Shown here in pieces: positions 35,194 to 42,842 of a DNA stretch of 64,000 nt. The position numbers and the translations under genes were made by a program. Source of the DNA: an uncultured Coriobacteriales bacterium (lineage in GTDB: Bacteria > Actinomycetota > Coriobacteriia > Coriobacteriales > UMGS124); NCBI GenBank assembly GCA_934654475.1, contig CAKUFZ010000008.1, positions 23,700 to 87,699 on the forward strand, read 5' to 3'. The notes beneath the pieces were generated by a model. It ran no database searches. It was not told the origin of the DNA and saw only the letters and a list, made by a program, of their open reading frames with translations. Position 1 is the stretch's first letter; each line of letters begins with the position of its first letter.

Positions 35194-36774
35194 ATGGGGC
35201 AGACGAGCGCTTCTGAGGGGAAGCGAGGGTTAACCGAAGAGCTGGCGACGCGCTGGCCGTCGTTGCCGTTCATGGCGTTTGGCGTGTGGACCGCCTGGTC
35301 GTCGCTTACCTATTCCGGGTCGCTGTGGCTTTCTGACAACGAGGTCAACGGGTTCTATCTGTCGTTGCTGTTCGTCATCTCCACCATGGCGTGCGCTGCC
35401 GTGTTCCTTGGGGCGCCGTTCTTTGCCCGCCGCCATGCCGATAAGGGCGACGTCTCGAATCGTGCTGTCATGGGACTCGGTCTCACGGCCGCTCTGGGTG
35501 CCTTCCTCATCATCCTCGCTGGCCCGTACTGGCTGGGCGTTTCCCGCCAAGCAACCTCTGTGTTTGTAGTCGGAGCCCTTATGACGGGTGTTGGCACGGC
35601 CGGCATCGGTCTGCGCTGTGCGACGCTCTATGGCGGGCTGCCGCCGCGCAGGGCGCTCATCGTGGCGGCATTGTCGCAGCTTGTGGCTTCGTTTATCTAT
35701 TTTGTTGTGCTGGAGACCCCTGCATGGGCTCCCATTGCCCATGGTCCCTCGCTTGCCCATATCCTGGCGTTCACGTTGCTGCCAGTGATTGCCGCCTGGC
35801 TTTCGTGCATCAAGCCGTCGCGCGAGTCGCTCTTTGAGGAGGGGGTTCGCCAGTACCCGGCAAACAGCGGCGCGCTGCCTTCGGCGTTTTGGCGTTTTAC
35901 GGCCTTTGCGTTTGCGCTTGCCCTCATCACCACGTTCATCCGTTCCTCCATGGTGACGGTGAGTGCGCTTGCCAACACGGTCGAGGGCAACAACGTGCTG
36001 CAGCTCCTGCGTATCGCGATGGTGCTCGTCGTGATCGCCTGGACGCTGCGCTCCGACGCCCAGGGGTTCGACCTGGGGCGCGTTTGCTCGCTTGCCACGG
36101 TGCTTGCCGCCGTGGTCACTGCTTGCTCGGCGGCTCTGGGCGGAACCACGAGTGCGCTCAGTGTGATCGTGTACTTTGCCAGCAGCATCTTCGAGTTCTT
36201 CATGTGGTGCCTGCTTGCCTTCATCGTGTACCAGAAGCACATCTCGCCGCTTGCCGTGTTCGGCTTCGGCCGCGGCCTCTTCATGCTCGGTTGCGCCCTG
36301 GGTTGGGCGCTTGGTATCGTCGCGATGCCGATCATCGAGGCGGCCTCGGCGCAGGTGGTTGTGAGCATCGTGCTTGCCGGTGCCATCATCATCTTGTGGC
36401 TTGCCCTGTTCTCGGGCAAGGACTACGAGCGCCTCTTCTCCACGGTGGGCGAGGACGAGCTGTCGCTGGAGGACCTCTTTGAAATCGATCAGCGCCCTGA
36501 CGAAGGCACCGAGGCGGGCCAGCCCAAGTCGGAGCGCAAAGGCAAGTTCGGCCAGGCAGTGGAGGCAGTCGCGGGCCGCAACGCCCTCTCTGCCCGCGAG
36601 GCTGACGTGCTGCGCTACCTTGCCATGGGCTATGGCTCGGACCGCATCGCCCAAACCATGGGCGTCAAGGTGAACACCGTGCGCACCCACACCCACAACG
36701 TCTACGTCAAGCTCGACGTCCACTCCCGCGAGGAACTCATGCGCCTGGTAGACGACGAAGTGGCGGGGATGTAG
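35194..36774 (+). CDS. LuxR-family regulator fused to a polytopic membrane domain, second copy
   Basis: 526 residues from ATG 35194 (GGGGAGAGGG upstream). Roughly twelve hydrophobic segments up to about residue 405 (WPSLPFMAFGVWTAWSSLTY, YLSLLFVISTMACAAVFLGA, VVVSIVLAGAIIILWLALFS). A linker follows, then a LuxR helix-turn-helix (LSAREADVLRYLAMGYGSDR, IAQTMGVKVNTVRTHTHNVY). Same architecture as the protein at 20315-21823. It lies just after the molybdoenzyme/chaperone cluster and probably controls it. Confidence 0.85.
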   Translation: MGQTSASEGKRGLTEELATRWPSLPFMAFGVWTAWSSLTYSGSLWLSDNEVNGFYLSLLFVISTMACAAVFLGAPFFARRHADKGDVSNRAVMGLGLTAALGAFLIILAGPYWLGVSRQATSVFVVGALMTGVGTAGIGLRCATLYGGLPPRRALIVAALSQLVASFIYFVVLETPAWAPIAHGPSLAHILAFTLLPVIAAWLSCIKPSRESLFEEGVRQYPANSGALPSAFWRFTAFAFALALITTFIRSSMVTVSALANTVEGNNVLQLLRIAMVLVVIAWTLRSDAQGFDLGRVCSLATVLAAVVTACSAALGGTTSALSVIVYFASSIFEFFMWCLLAFIVYQKHISPLAVFGFGRGLFMLGCALGWALGIVAMPIIEAASAQVVVSIVLAGAIIILWLALFSGKDYERLFSTVGEDELSLEDLFEIDQRPDEGTEAGQPKSERKGKFGQAVEAVAGRNALSAREADVLRYLAMGYGSDRIAQTMGVKVNTVRTHTHNVYVKLDVHSREELMRLVDDEVAGM

Positions 36775-36777
36775 GCC

Positions 36778-36978
36778 TTAGAAGCCTTGTTCCTCCACCA
36801 TCGATATAAGCTCTTGCTTGGAATGGACTCCGAACTTGGCGTAGATGCGTTGGACATGCGTCTTTACTGTGGCGTCGGAGATGAAAAGCTCTCCGCGGAT
36901 GAACGACCGGTCACGACCGTGTGCAAGGAGTACGAACACGTCGGTCTCACGGGGGTCTATAGTCTGCCGGTGGGTTTG
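36778..36978 (-). pseudogene. Relic of a third LuxR-type gene (C-terminal helix-turn-helix only)
   Basis: On the minus strand the frame reads TPRETDVFVLLAHGRDRSFI then ISDATVKTHVQRIYAKFGVH and SKQELISMVEEQGF, stop. This is a good LuxR DNA-binding domain (ISDATVKTH recognition helix). The frame is closed by a TGA at 36979-36981, so about 66 residues remain of a protein normally around 500. It abuts the intact LuxR gene at 36774 tail to tail, and a foreign-looking gene follows. A truncation caused by insertion or deletion is the simplest reading. Confidence 0.75.
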
Positions 36979-37021
36979 TCAGCGGTGAACTCCGGATGAG
37001 AATCCTCCCTTGTGCTATAGT

Positions 37022-37056
37022 TTACTCAAAAAAGTTGACTCAAAAATATTGAGTAA
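37022..37056. promoter_or_regulatory. Inverted repeat in the promoter of the ATPase gene
   Basis: TTACTCAA (37022-37029) and TTGAGTAA (37049-37056) are inverted copies, with a third half-site ACTCAA between them at 37038-37043. It lies directly upstream of the AAGGAGGAA ribosome site and would block expression if bound. Confidence 0.45.
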
Positions 37057-37072
37057 CATGCAAGGAGGAAAA

Positions 37073-38455
37073 ATGGGCTTTGTTGGCAGGAAGGACGAGC
37101 AAAAGAGGCTCCTCCGTGTATTTCGAGACGATGCCCAGAATGCCACGCTCGTTTATGGCCGTCGCCGCGTTGGCAAGAGTGAGCTGTTGTTGCACTGCCT
37201 TCGGCAAATTGACGTCCGGACAATCTATTACGAGTGCCGACAAACCTCTGAGGCTCTGAATGTAAAGGGCCTCGCTGATGTCGTGGCGGAGTCGTTCGAT
37301 ATTCCACGCCCCGCGTTTGATGGCATTGAGGAAGCGCTAGGGTTCATATTCGAGAGGGCGACGCGCGAGAAGATAGTGCTGGTTATAGACGAATATCCGT
37401 ACCTGCGAGATGCAGTCAAAGGGATGGATTCCATCCTGCAGGTGCTTATCGACATGTATCGAAATCGCTCGCACATCTCACTGGTTGTGTGTGGCTCCTA
37501 CGTCGAGGTCATGAGGTCTCTTTTGGAAAGGGAGAACCCCCTGTATGGCCGCATAGACCTCAAAATCAATCTCAAGCCGATGGACTACCTCGATTCCTCC
37601 GAGTTTTACCCGGATTTCTCTTGCGAGGACAAGGTGCGTCTCTACAGCGTGTTTGGCGGCATCCCTTATTACAATCGTTTGATAGACCAAGATGCCACCG
37701 TACGCGAGAATCTCATTGAGTTGCTCGTGCGCCCCGACGCACGTCTTGAAGATGAAGTCTCCGCGTTCCTCTTGTCCGAGATATCCAAGATCGCCAATGC
37801 CAACGAGGTATTTTGCGCCCTGGCGGATGGGAGTTCGCGCTACAAAGACATACTCGATCAGTCGCACCTCTCCAGTCCTTCGATGCTTGCCAATGTGTTG
37901 GACAAGCTGGTCAAGATGCAGCTCGTGCAGAAGCGCGCCCCCATCAATGACATGCAGAACAAGAAGAAGTCGTCCTATGTCATCTCAGACGGCCTTTCCC
38001 TGTTTTACTATCGGTATGTGTTCCGCTATGCCTCGCAACGCAATGTGCTCGACTCTGATGTCTTTTTCGACCGTTTCGTTGCCAGCGATTTCGAGAATCG
38101 CTATGTGCCCCACGCTTTTGAGGAGGTTTGTCGACAGTATCTCGTGCGCCAGAACCGTATCGGACGCATCGAGCCGCCGTTCAATTTCATTGGCAGGTAT
38201 TGGTATGACGACCCGGCGCATAAAACCAACGGTGAGTTCGATGTTGTGACGGAAGACCCACAGGGCTATGTCTTCTATGAGGCGAAGTTCCGGAGCACTC
38301 CCGTTACGCAGACGATGATTGACGAAGAAATCTCCCAGGTGGAGGCGACCGGTCTCAATTGTCACCGTTACGGGTTCTTTTCTCGCTCGGGATTTGATGG
38401 GGTCGCAGCAAGCGATGAAATTGAGCTTATCAGTCTTGAGGACATGTACGTCTAG
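37073..38455 (+). CDS. AAA ATPase of the archaeal-type family with nuclease-like C-terminus
   Basis: 460 residues. ATG 37073 has AAGGAGGAA just upstream. It begins MGFVGRKDEQKRLL, with Walker A YGRRRVGKSELL (K35) and Walker B KIVLVIDEYPYL. A winged-helix region follows (DILDQSHLSSPSMLANVLDK, LVKMQLVQKRAPI). The C-terminal part (YVFRYASQRN, HAFEEVCRQYLVRQ, then GEFDVVTEDPQG and FYEAKFRS) has the D...E-x-K pattern of a PD-(D/E)xK nuclease fold. This fits PF01637 ATPases with the DUF234-type tail, whose function is not settled. It looks more AT-rich than its neighbours and sits next to a broken gene, suggesting recent acquisition. Confidence 0.82.
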   Translation: MGFVGRKDEQKRLLRVFRDDAQNATLVYGRRRVGKSELLLHCLRQIDVRTIYYECRQTSEALNVKGLADVVAESFDIPRPAFDGIEEALGFIFERATREKIVLVIDEYPYLRDAVKGMDSILQVLIDMYRNRSHISLVVCGSYVEVMRSLLERENPLYGRIDLKINLKPMDYLDSSEFYPDFSCEDKVRLYSVFGGIPYYNRLIDQDATVRENLIELLVRPDARLEDEVSAFLLSEISKIANANEVFCALADGSSRYKDILDQSHLSSPSMLANVLDKLVKMQLVQKRAPINDMQNKKKSSYVISDGLSLFYYRYVFRYASQRNVLDSDVFFDRFVASDFENRYVPHAFEEVCRQYLVRQNRIGRIEPPFNFIGRYWYDDPAHKTNGEFDVVTEDPQGYVFYEAKFRSTPVTQTMIDEEISQVEATGLNCHRYGFFSRSGFDGVAASDEIELISLEDMYV

Positions 38456-38542
38456 GTTTGACGAATACAAGCAAGCTCCCGCGGCTCGCTCGCTTGGTTG
38501 CGAGGGACGCGGGGTTCGGTGTTCTCGATGACACCCAGTCTC

Positions 38543-39817
38543 CTAATGCGCCAGGCATCCCAAGGGGATGACGTGCACTCCGTCAGGACGTGTGTAGGCG
38601 TAACGGCCTCCGGTCACCACGGCGAGGAATGAAGGTGCACCCGTCTTCTTCTCATCGACCTTATCGGCGAGCGTCAGCAGGTTTGATGCGCCCTCATTGA
38701 TTCGCGCCTCTCCGCCAAGCTTGACTTCGATGCCGCCCCAGCGTCCATCTTGCAGTCGCACGATGATGTCGGCCTCAAGGCCACCCTTGTCACGATAGTG
38801 ATAGATGCCTCCTCCCATGGTGCGTACATATACGCGCAGGTCTCGCGCACAAAGCGATTCGAACAAGTATCCCATGGTGTTGAGGTCGTTGAGGAGGCCG
38901 TCGGGGTTGGTTTCGAGCGATGCGGCCGCTAGCGACGGGTCGCATAGGTGCCATACGGCTGCGGCCCGCAAAGGGGTTTTCGACCTGAGGGTAGGTGCCC
39001 ATGCCTTTGCTTCCTCGATGACGAAGAGTCGCCTTAAAGCGGTCAGATAGATGCGCAGAGTTGGTTCACTCATGCCGACGCCAACATCCTTGACGTCGGC
39101 GAGGAGAGTAGAGATGGATGCCTCCTGGGCGCTGCTGCGGGATATGGAACGCAGCAGCGCCCTGGCGCGGTCGGGGTCAAGCGTAGCTCCACTTGCTTCC
39201 GAGATGTCCGACTCGCAAAGCGCAGCGATGTAGTCAGTCGCCACGCCTGTATCGAGTGTTCCCCGTGCTATGGGTGCCGGCCATCCACCGGCGCAAATGA
39301 GCTTTGCGTAGTCCTCCACGCTGATGTTCGAGACGCCTTCGACCCTTTGTGCGCCTCCGAAGAGGTCGTTCAGCCGTACTTCGCAGCTTGACCGTCCTGA
39401 CTCTTCAAGCGACATGGGATCCATGCTGACGCGCGCGATACGTCCGGTGCCCGTGTGCTTTGGGGCGTCGTCTTTGTCGAAGTTGGGCGGTGTTGCCGAG
39501 CCAGTTAGGAGGAACTGCGCCGGCTCGCCTCCCGCCATGTCGATTGCATTGATGACGGCATCCCAGAGTACAGGTGCGACCTGCCACTCGTCGATAAGGC
39601 GCGGCTTGTCTCCGCGCAGCAGCAGCGAGGGCTGGATGGATGCCGCTTCCATGTTTGCGGCATACGTGTCGGGGTCGCGCATCTTCAAGGCACTTGCAGC
39701 AAGCTGCTCGCAGGTCGATGTCTTTCCGCACCACTTTGGACCTCGCACAAGTACGGCTCCCGTGCGATTGAGACACTGCTTTAACTCGTTATCAATGACT
39801 CGTGGCATATAAGCCAT
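38543..39817 (-). CDS. AAA ATPase with DUF4143-type C-terminal nuclease-like domain
   Basis: 424 residues from the ATG at 39817; AAAGGGG lies 6-12 nt upstream, whereas it would abut the ATG at 39823. Walker A VRGPKWCGKTST (K32), then RLIDEWQVAP as the Walker B-like segment, QFLLTGSATPP as sensor 1, and the winged-helix part (SISTLLADVKDVGVGMSEPT, LRIYLTALRRLFVIEEAKAW). The tail GGLEADIIVRLQDG with GGIEVKLGGE has the D...E-x-K nuclease pattern. The family is common in accessory regions, with no firm function. It converges on the ATPase gene at 37073-38455. Tandem 23-bp repeats lie upstream of its start. Confidence 0.83.
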   Translation of the reverse strand: MAYMPRVIDNELKQCLNRTGAVLVRGPKWCGKTSTCEQLAASALKMRDPDTYAANMEAASIQPSLLLRGDKPRLIDEWQVAPVLWDAVINAIDMAGGEPAQFLLTGSATPPNFDKDDAPKHTGTGRIARVSMDPMSLEESGRSSCEVRLNDLFGGAQRVEGVSNISVEDYAKLICAGGWPAPIARGTLDTGVATDYIAALCESDISEASGATLDPDRARALLRSISRSSAQEASISTLLADVKDVGVGMSEPTLRIYLTALRRLFVIEEAKAWAPTLRSKTPLRAAAVWHLCDPSLAAASLETNPDGLLNDLNTMGYLFESLCARDLRVYVRTMGGGIYHYRDKGGLEADIIVRLQDGRWGGIEVKLGGEARINEGASNLLTLADKVDEKKTGAPSFLAVVTGGRYAYTRPDGVHVIPLGCLAH

Positions 39818-39850
39818 ATCCATCCCCTTTCAACTGCGGTAATAGTAGCA

Positions 39851-39942
39851 CTTTCGACTTTGGCGACGTTTGACTTTCGGATTTGGCGCAGTTTTACTTT
39901 CGGGTTTGGCGGCATTTGACTTTCGGGTTTGGCGATTGGAAC
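39851..39942. repeat. Four tandem 23-bp repeats upstream of the DUF4143-type ATPase gene
   Basis: Units start at 39851, 39874, 39897 and 39920, each exactly 23 bp, with core CTTTCGGGTTTGGCG. The last three are the closest copies. A 23-bp period is about two helical turns. The array lies between the divergent ATPase and fic genes and could be an iteron-like operator. Confidence 0.85.
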
Positions 39943-39992
39943 AATCTGTTTGCGTTTGCGAGCGATGAAAAAACCTTTCGTCGCTGCTTTAG

Positions 39993-40045
39993 AAAACAAA
40001 GGTTATTTGATAACCTTTGTTTTTGAGAGTCGAAAACAAAGGTTA
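39993..40045. promoter_or_regulatory. Perfect palindrome plus half-site in the fic promoter
   Basis: AAAACAAAGGTTAT (39993-40006) and ATAACCTTTGTTTT (40010-40023) are perfect inverted copies with a TTG centre. A third half-site AAAACAAAGGTTA lies at 40033-40045, ending 11 bp before the fic ATG, so binding would cover the ribosome site. The same half-site recurs at 44446-44457. Confidence 0.6.
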
Positions 40046-40056
40046 GGCGGCAAACC

Positions 40057-41361
40057 ATGGGTGTGTATCAGTCAGATTATTGGCAGTCCTGTGGGTGGGG
40101 AATGAACCGGCGAGAGACGCAGAGCGGGACATGCCATCCGTTTTTGCCCGACAAGCTGGCAGGGCTCGATATCATGCTGACACCCGAGGCGGTCTCGGCC
40201 GTAACGCAGGCGCAGTCTGCCGTGTTGCTGCTCAACCAAGAGGCGCGTTTTCTGATCAATACGGAACCTCTGGCGCGCTTGCTGTTGCGCTCTGAGGCGT
40301 TGGCCTCTTCTCGTATTGAGGGCTTGCAAATGAATGCTGGCAAGCTGCTCGAATTTGAGGCGCTTGACGAGCTGGGTGTGTCGCATCGGCTCGATGGTGT
40401 GGAGGCCGCGGTCATGGCAAATATCGCCGCCATGAGCGACGCGGTGGGTAACATCGGGGCCGGTGACTCGATTACGGTGGATGACATTCGTGCCGTCAAT
40501 GCGACCCTGCTTCAAGGATCGCACCTTGAGGATGAAGGTGGAGTGCTGCGCACGATTCAAAACTGGATCGGCGGTAACAATGTCAACCCGGTTGGCGCCG
40601 CCTATGTGCCGCCTCGGCCCGAGTATGTCCTGGAACTGATGGAAGACCTTGCCCAATTCTGCAACACGTCGCCTTTGCCGGCGATTTCTGTGGCGGCGAT
40701 TGCGCATGCCCAGCTCGAAACGATTCATCCGTTTGCGGATGGCAATGGGCGAACGGGTCGCGCCCTTGTGCACATGTTGCTGCACCGCGCGGGCCTGACT
40801 CCGAATAGCGTCCCTCCCATCTCGCTTGTGCTGGCAACGGACAAGGCGCGCTACATCAACAACCTGGCAGCGTTTCGATGCGATGACGGGCAATGTGAAG
40901 GGGCAGATGAAAAGGCCGCTGCGTTGCAAGGGTGCATCAGCGATTGGGTGGAGTATTTTGCCAACGCAGTGCTGCTTGCCTGTGAGCGAGCGCGGGAGTT
41001 TGAACACCGTATTGCCGATATCCAGGAAGAATGGCGCGGACGCGGCGCGATTCGCAAGAATTCATCTGCCGATGTGCTTATCGAAGTCCTGCCAGGCAAC
41101 CCTGTTGTCAGCGTCGTTTCAGCCGCTCGTCTGACAGGGAAAAGCGTCCAAGCCGCGCGTTTGGCGCTCAAGCAGCTTGAGGGCATGGGCATCCTGGTGC
41201 AGAATGCCAAGAACCGCAAGAGCAACATCTATGTTGCGCAGGAAATTTTGGATGCATTTACGGCCTACGAGCGCGCTCTGGCGGTGCCTGGTGGCGATAC
41301 ATCTTCAGAAAAGCCCATGCGACCCGTGCCCCTGCGCGTCCCGCGAGACCGCCGTCCATAA
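40057..41361 (+). CDS. fic: Fic-family protein (adenylyltransferase) with C-terminal winged helix
   Basis: 434 residues. N-terminal segment SSRIEGLQMN (S84 to E88) is the inhibitory S-x-x-x-E-G helix that obstructs ATP binding. The Fic core is HPFADGNGRTGR with catalytic His224. The C-terminus has a DNA-binding winged helix (VVSVVSAARLTGKSVQAARL, ALKQLEGMGILVQNAKNRKS). Fic proteins transfer AMP or related groups to target proteins; this class is often self-regulated or acts as an antitoxin-guarded toxin in one chain. The palindrome in its promoter suggests autorepression through the winged helix. The last residues (RVPRDRRP) and stop lie within the 154-bp direct repeat. Confidence 0.88.
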   Translation: MGVYQSDYWQSCGWGMNRRETQSGTCHPFLPDKLAGLDIMLTPEAVSAVTQAQSAVLLLNQEARFLINTEPLARLLLRSEALASSRIEGLQMNAGKLLEFEALDELGVSHRLDGVEAAVMANIAAMSDAVGNIGAGDSITVDDIRAVNATLLQGSHLEDEGGVLRTIQNWIGGNNVNPVGAAYVPPRPEYVLELMEDLAQFCNTSPLPAISVAAIAHAQLETIHPFADGNGRTGRALVHMLLHRAGLTPNSVPPISLVLATDKARYINNLAAFRCDDGQCEGADEKAAALQGCISDWVEYFANAVLLACERAREFEHRIADIQEEWRGRGAIRKNSSADVLIEVLPGNPVVSVVSAARLTGKSVQAARLALKQLEGMGILVQNAKNRKSNIYVAQEILDAFTAYERALAVPGGDTSSEKPMRPVPLRVPRDRRP

Positions 41362-41369
41362 ACGCGAAA

Positions 41370-41410
41370 GGCCCCGCGCTGCCTGCTGGTTTGCAGGGCG
41401 GCGCGGGGCC
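41370..41410. terminator. Terminator after fic
   Basis: GGCCCCGCGC (41370-41379) pairs perfectly with GCGCGGGGCC (41401-41410), with further partial pairing inside. It is followed by TTGG and preceded by GAAA. Confidence 0.7.
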
Positions 41411-41442
41411 TTGGTGTGCGAGGTTTGCTTGGAGTCGGAACC

Positions 41443-41486
41443 TTAGGCCTCGACGGCCACGAGCACGTCGGTGCTCTTCACGAAGG
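41443..41486 (-). pseudogene. 3' fragment of a molbindin gene
   Basis: On the minus strand the last codons read FVKSTDVLVAVEA, stop, identical in protein to the end of the intact mop gene at 44572-45000. Upstream of these 13-14 codons the similarity stops. This is the mop part of repeat copy A and marks a duplication breakpoint. Confidence 0.85.
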
Positions 41487-41594
41487 TAATATCGCCCGCC
41501 CATTGTAGGAGCCAATTCCCCAACGGGTACCGCATCCATGCCAGCAAGTGGCTGTGGCTCAGATTGGCGAAGACGGTCGCTTCGTGATCCTGCG

Positions 41595-41684
41595 ATTTAC
41601 AAAGATAAATTTCTTTGCCAGGTCTATTTACAATCATAAATTGCCTTGCTACACTGAGCTCAGCATCGCTGCTTACAAGTGTAA
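41595..41684. promoter_or_regulatory. Three BlaI/CopY-like operators upstream of the Tat surface protein
   Basis: TTACAAGTGTAA (41673-41684) is a perfect palindrome of the TACA-n2-TGTA type bound by BlaI/MecI/CopY repressors. TTTACAATCATAAA (41627-41640) and ATTTACAAAGATAAAT (41595-41610) are weaker versions. The first ends 25 bp before the ATG at 41710. A BlaI-type repressor is encoded at 42440-42817. The rest of the gap 41487-41594 shows nothing recognisable. Confidence 0.6.
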
Positions 41685-41709
41685 ATTGCAGGTAGAAAGG
41701 ATTTCTACA

Positions 41710-42312
41710 ATGAACGCGATTACTTGTGCATCAGAGTCCGTCTCTCGCCGTGATTTTCTGAAGACGACAGCCCTCACTGCTTCCGGCTTGGTTCTCGCTG
41801 GTGTCGGCTTGATTGTAAATCCCGGCCTGTCCCTCGCTGAAGAGGTTGACACAAGCACTCTGCCCTTTGCTGGCATGACGCTCGCTCAGTTTGAAGAGGC
41901 GATGAATCCAGAGCATTACGCTGGTTTGACCGAAGAGGTTAAACGAGAACTGAGCGAGTACTATATGTATGAAACTCCTTCGGGTAATGACCAGCTCGCC
42001 CGAGCTGATACGGGCGGTTCGGTTTCGTTTTCCGATGTGAGCAGCGGTTACCAGCAAATTGCTTTTACCTCTGTTTATCGACCTGCAGTTTCCTGTTCCA
42101 GCCTGTTCATGAGGGTTACTTTGAGTCATAGCTCTGGGTACTATGAGTCCAGGGAATTTAGCGGTGCCGGCTCGGAACTGTGGGGCAGTGGCACTTTCTA
42201 CAACCTTACGAGGAGTGGCACTTACACACTTGTCGCAACCGCCTATGCACCGGCGCCTCCTGCGGGTTGGTCAAGCTCGCCGAGGCAGTCGATCCGCTAT
42301 ATCTCAAAGTAG
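41710..42312 (+). CDS. Tat-exported small surface protein, hypothetical
   Basis: 200 residues from ATG 41710 (GAAAGG upstream). Tat signal SRRDFLKTTALTASGLVLAG up to LSLAEEV. The mature part has one helical segment (MTLAQFEEAMNPEHYAGLTE) and a Ser/Tyr-rich region with alternating residues, probably beta-sandwich (VSFSDVSSGYQQIAFTSVYR, SGTYTLVATAYAPAPPAGWS). No catalytic motif is visible. It is probably the effector controlled by the neighbouring BlaI/M56 pair, since TACA/TGTA operators lie in its promoter. Confidence 0.75.
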   Translation: MNAITCASESVSRRDFLKTTALTASGLVLAGVGLIVNPGLSLAEEVDTSTLPFAGMTLAQFEEAMNPEHYAGLTEEVKRELSEYYMYETPSGNDQLARADTGGSVSFSDVSSGYQQIAFTSVYRPAVSCSSLFMRVTLSHSSGYYESREFSGAGSELWGSGTFYNLTRSGTYTLVATAYAPAPPAGWSSSPRQSIRYISK

Positions 42313-42314
42313 TT

Positions 42315-42352
42315 CTTGCTCCCCAGCCAGCATTGTCTGGCTGGGGAGCAAG
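42315..42352. terminator. Strong hairpin after the Tat surface-protein gene
   Basis: CTTGCTCCCCAGCCAG (42315-42330) pairs perfectly with CTGGCTGGGGAGCAAG (42337-42352) around CATTGT. No long T-tract follows, so termination efficiency is uncertain. Confidence 0.6.
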
Positions 42353-42439
42353 CCTGTTGCGATTGTGACTATCGACTCTTGATTCTCTGGCAGTCATTGT
42401 GTGGCATTATATTGAATTATGCCGTGAGAGGGGAGCACA

Positions 42440-42817
42440 GTGAAAAGCCGGGTTGATTTGACGGAACCGGAGCTGCAGGTCATGCAGGCTGTCTGGAATC
42501 AAGGTGAAGTTTCGGCAAAGGATGTCATTGCCTCGTTGTCACAAACTTCCTGTTACAGTTCAAGCACGGTTTACACGTTGATTTATCGCTGCATCAAGAA
42601 GGGCGCAATCGAACGAAAGGATCCAGGTTTCATCCTCATGCCGCTGGTGAGCCGCGAGGAGATGCAGGAGCTCGAGACTCGTAGGCTTGCCGATAAACTA
42701 TTCGATGGCTCGGTCGATAGCTTGTTTGCGGCTCTTATTGATAGGCATGAGGTTTCCGATGGGGCTGTTTTGCGTCTGAGAAGATTGATTGACGCTTATG
42801 AGAATGGCTCTGAATAA
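42440..42817 (+). CDS. BlaI/MecI/CopY-family repressor
   Basis: 125 residues from a GTG at 42440 with AGGGGAG upstream. Winged-helix domain: LTEPELQVMQAVWNQGEVSA, KDVIASLSQ, SSSTVYTLIYRCIKKGAIER; the C-terminal helix pair (LADKLFDGSVDSLFAALIDR) is for dimerisation. It matches the family in length and layout. In known systems the repressor is destroyed when the partner M56 membrane protease senses its ligand. The partner gene starts 25 bp downstream, and candidate operators lie at 41595-41684. Confidence 0.9.
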   Translation: MKSRVDLTEPELQVMQAVWNQGEVSAKDVIASLSQTSCYSSSTVYTLIYRCIKKGAIERKDPGFILMPLVSREEMQELETRRLADKLFDGSVDSLFAALIDRHEVSDGAVLRLRRLIDAYENGSE

Positions 42818-42842
42818 CGGAACGCTCTCAAGGGGGTGAAAC

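Larger units (their letters stand above)
41333..41486. repeat. 154-bp direct repeat, copy A
   Basis: 41333-41486 matches 44462-44615 without gaps at a constant offset of 3129 bp. By eye there are about ten substitutions in 154 positions. It contains the last codons and stop of fic, a terminator hairpin and the last codons of mop (on the minus strand). See 44462-44615. Confidence 0.9.

Noticed and set aside
41443..41637. A 64-residue protein ending FVKSTDVLVAVEA
   Set aside because: Only the last 13-14 codons match molbindin; the rest is unrelated sequence, so it is a duplicated gene end and not a gene.
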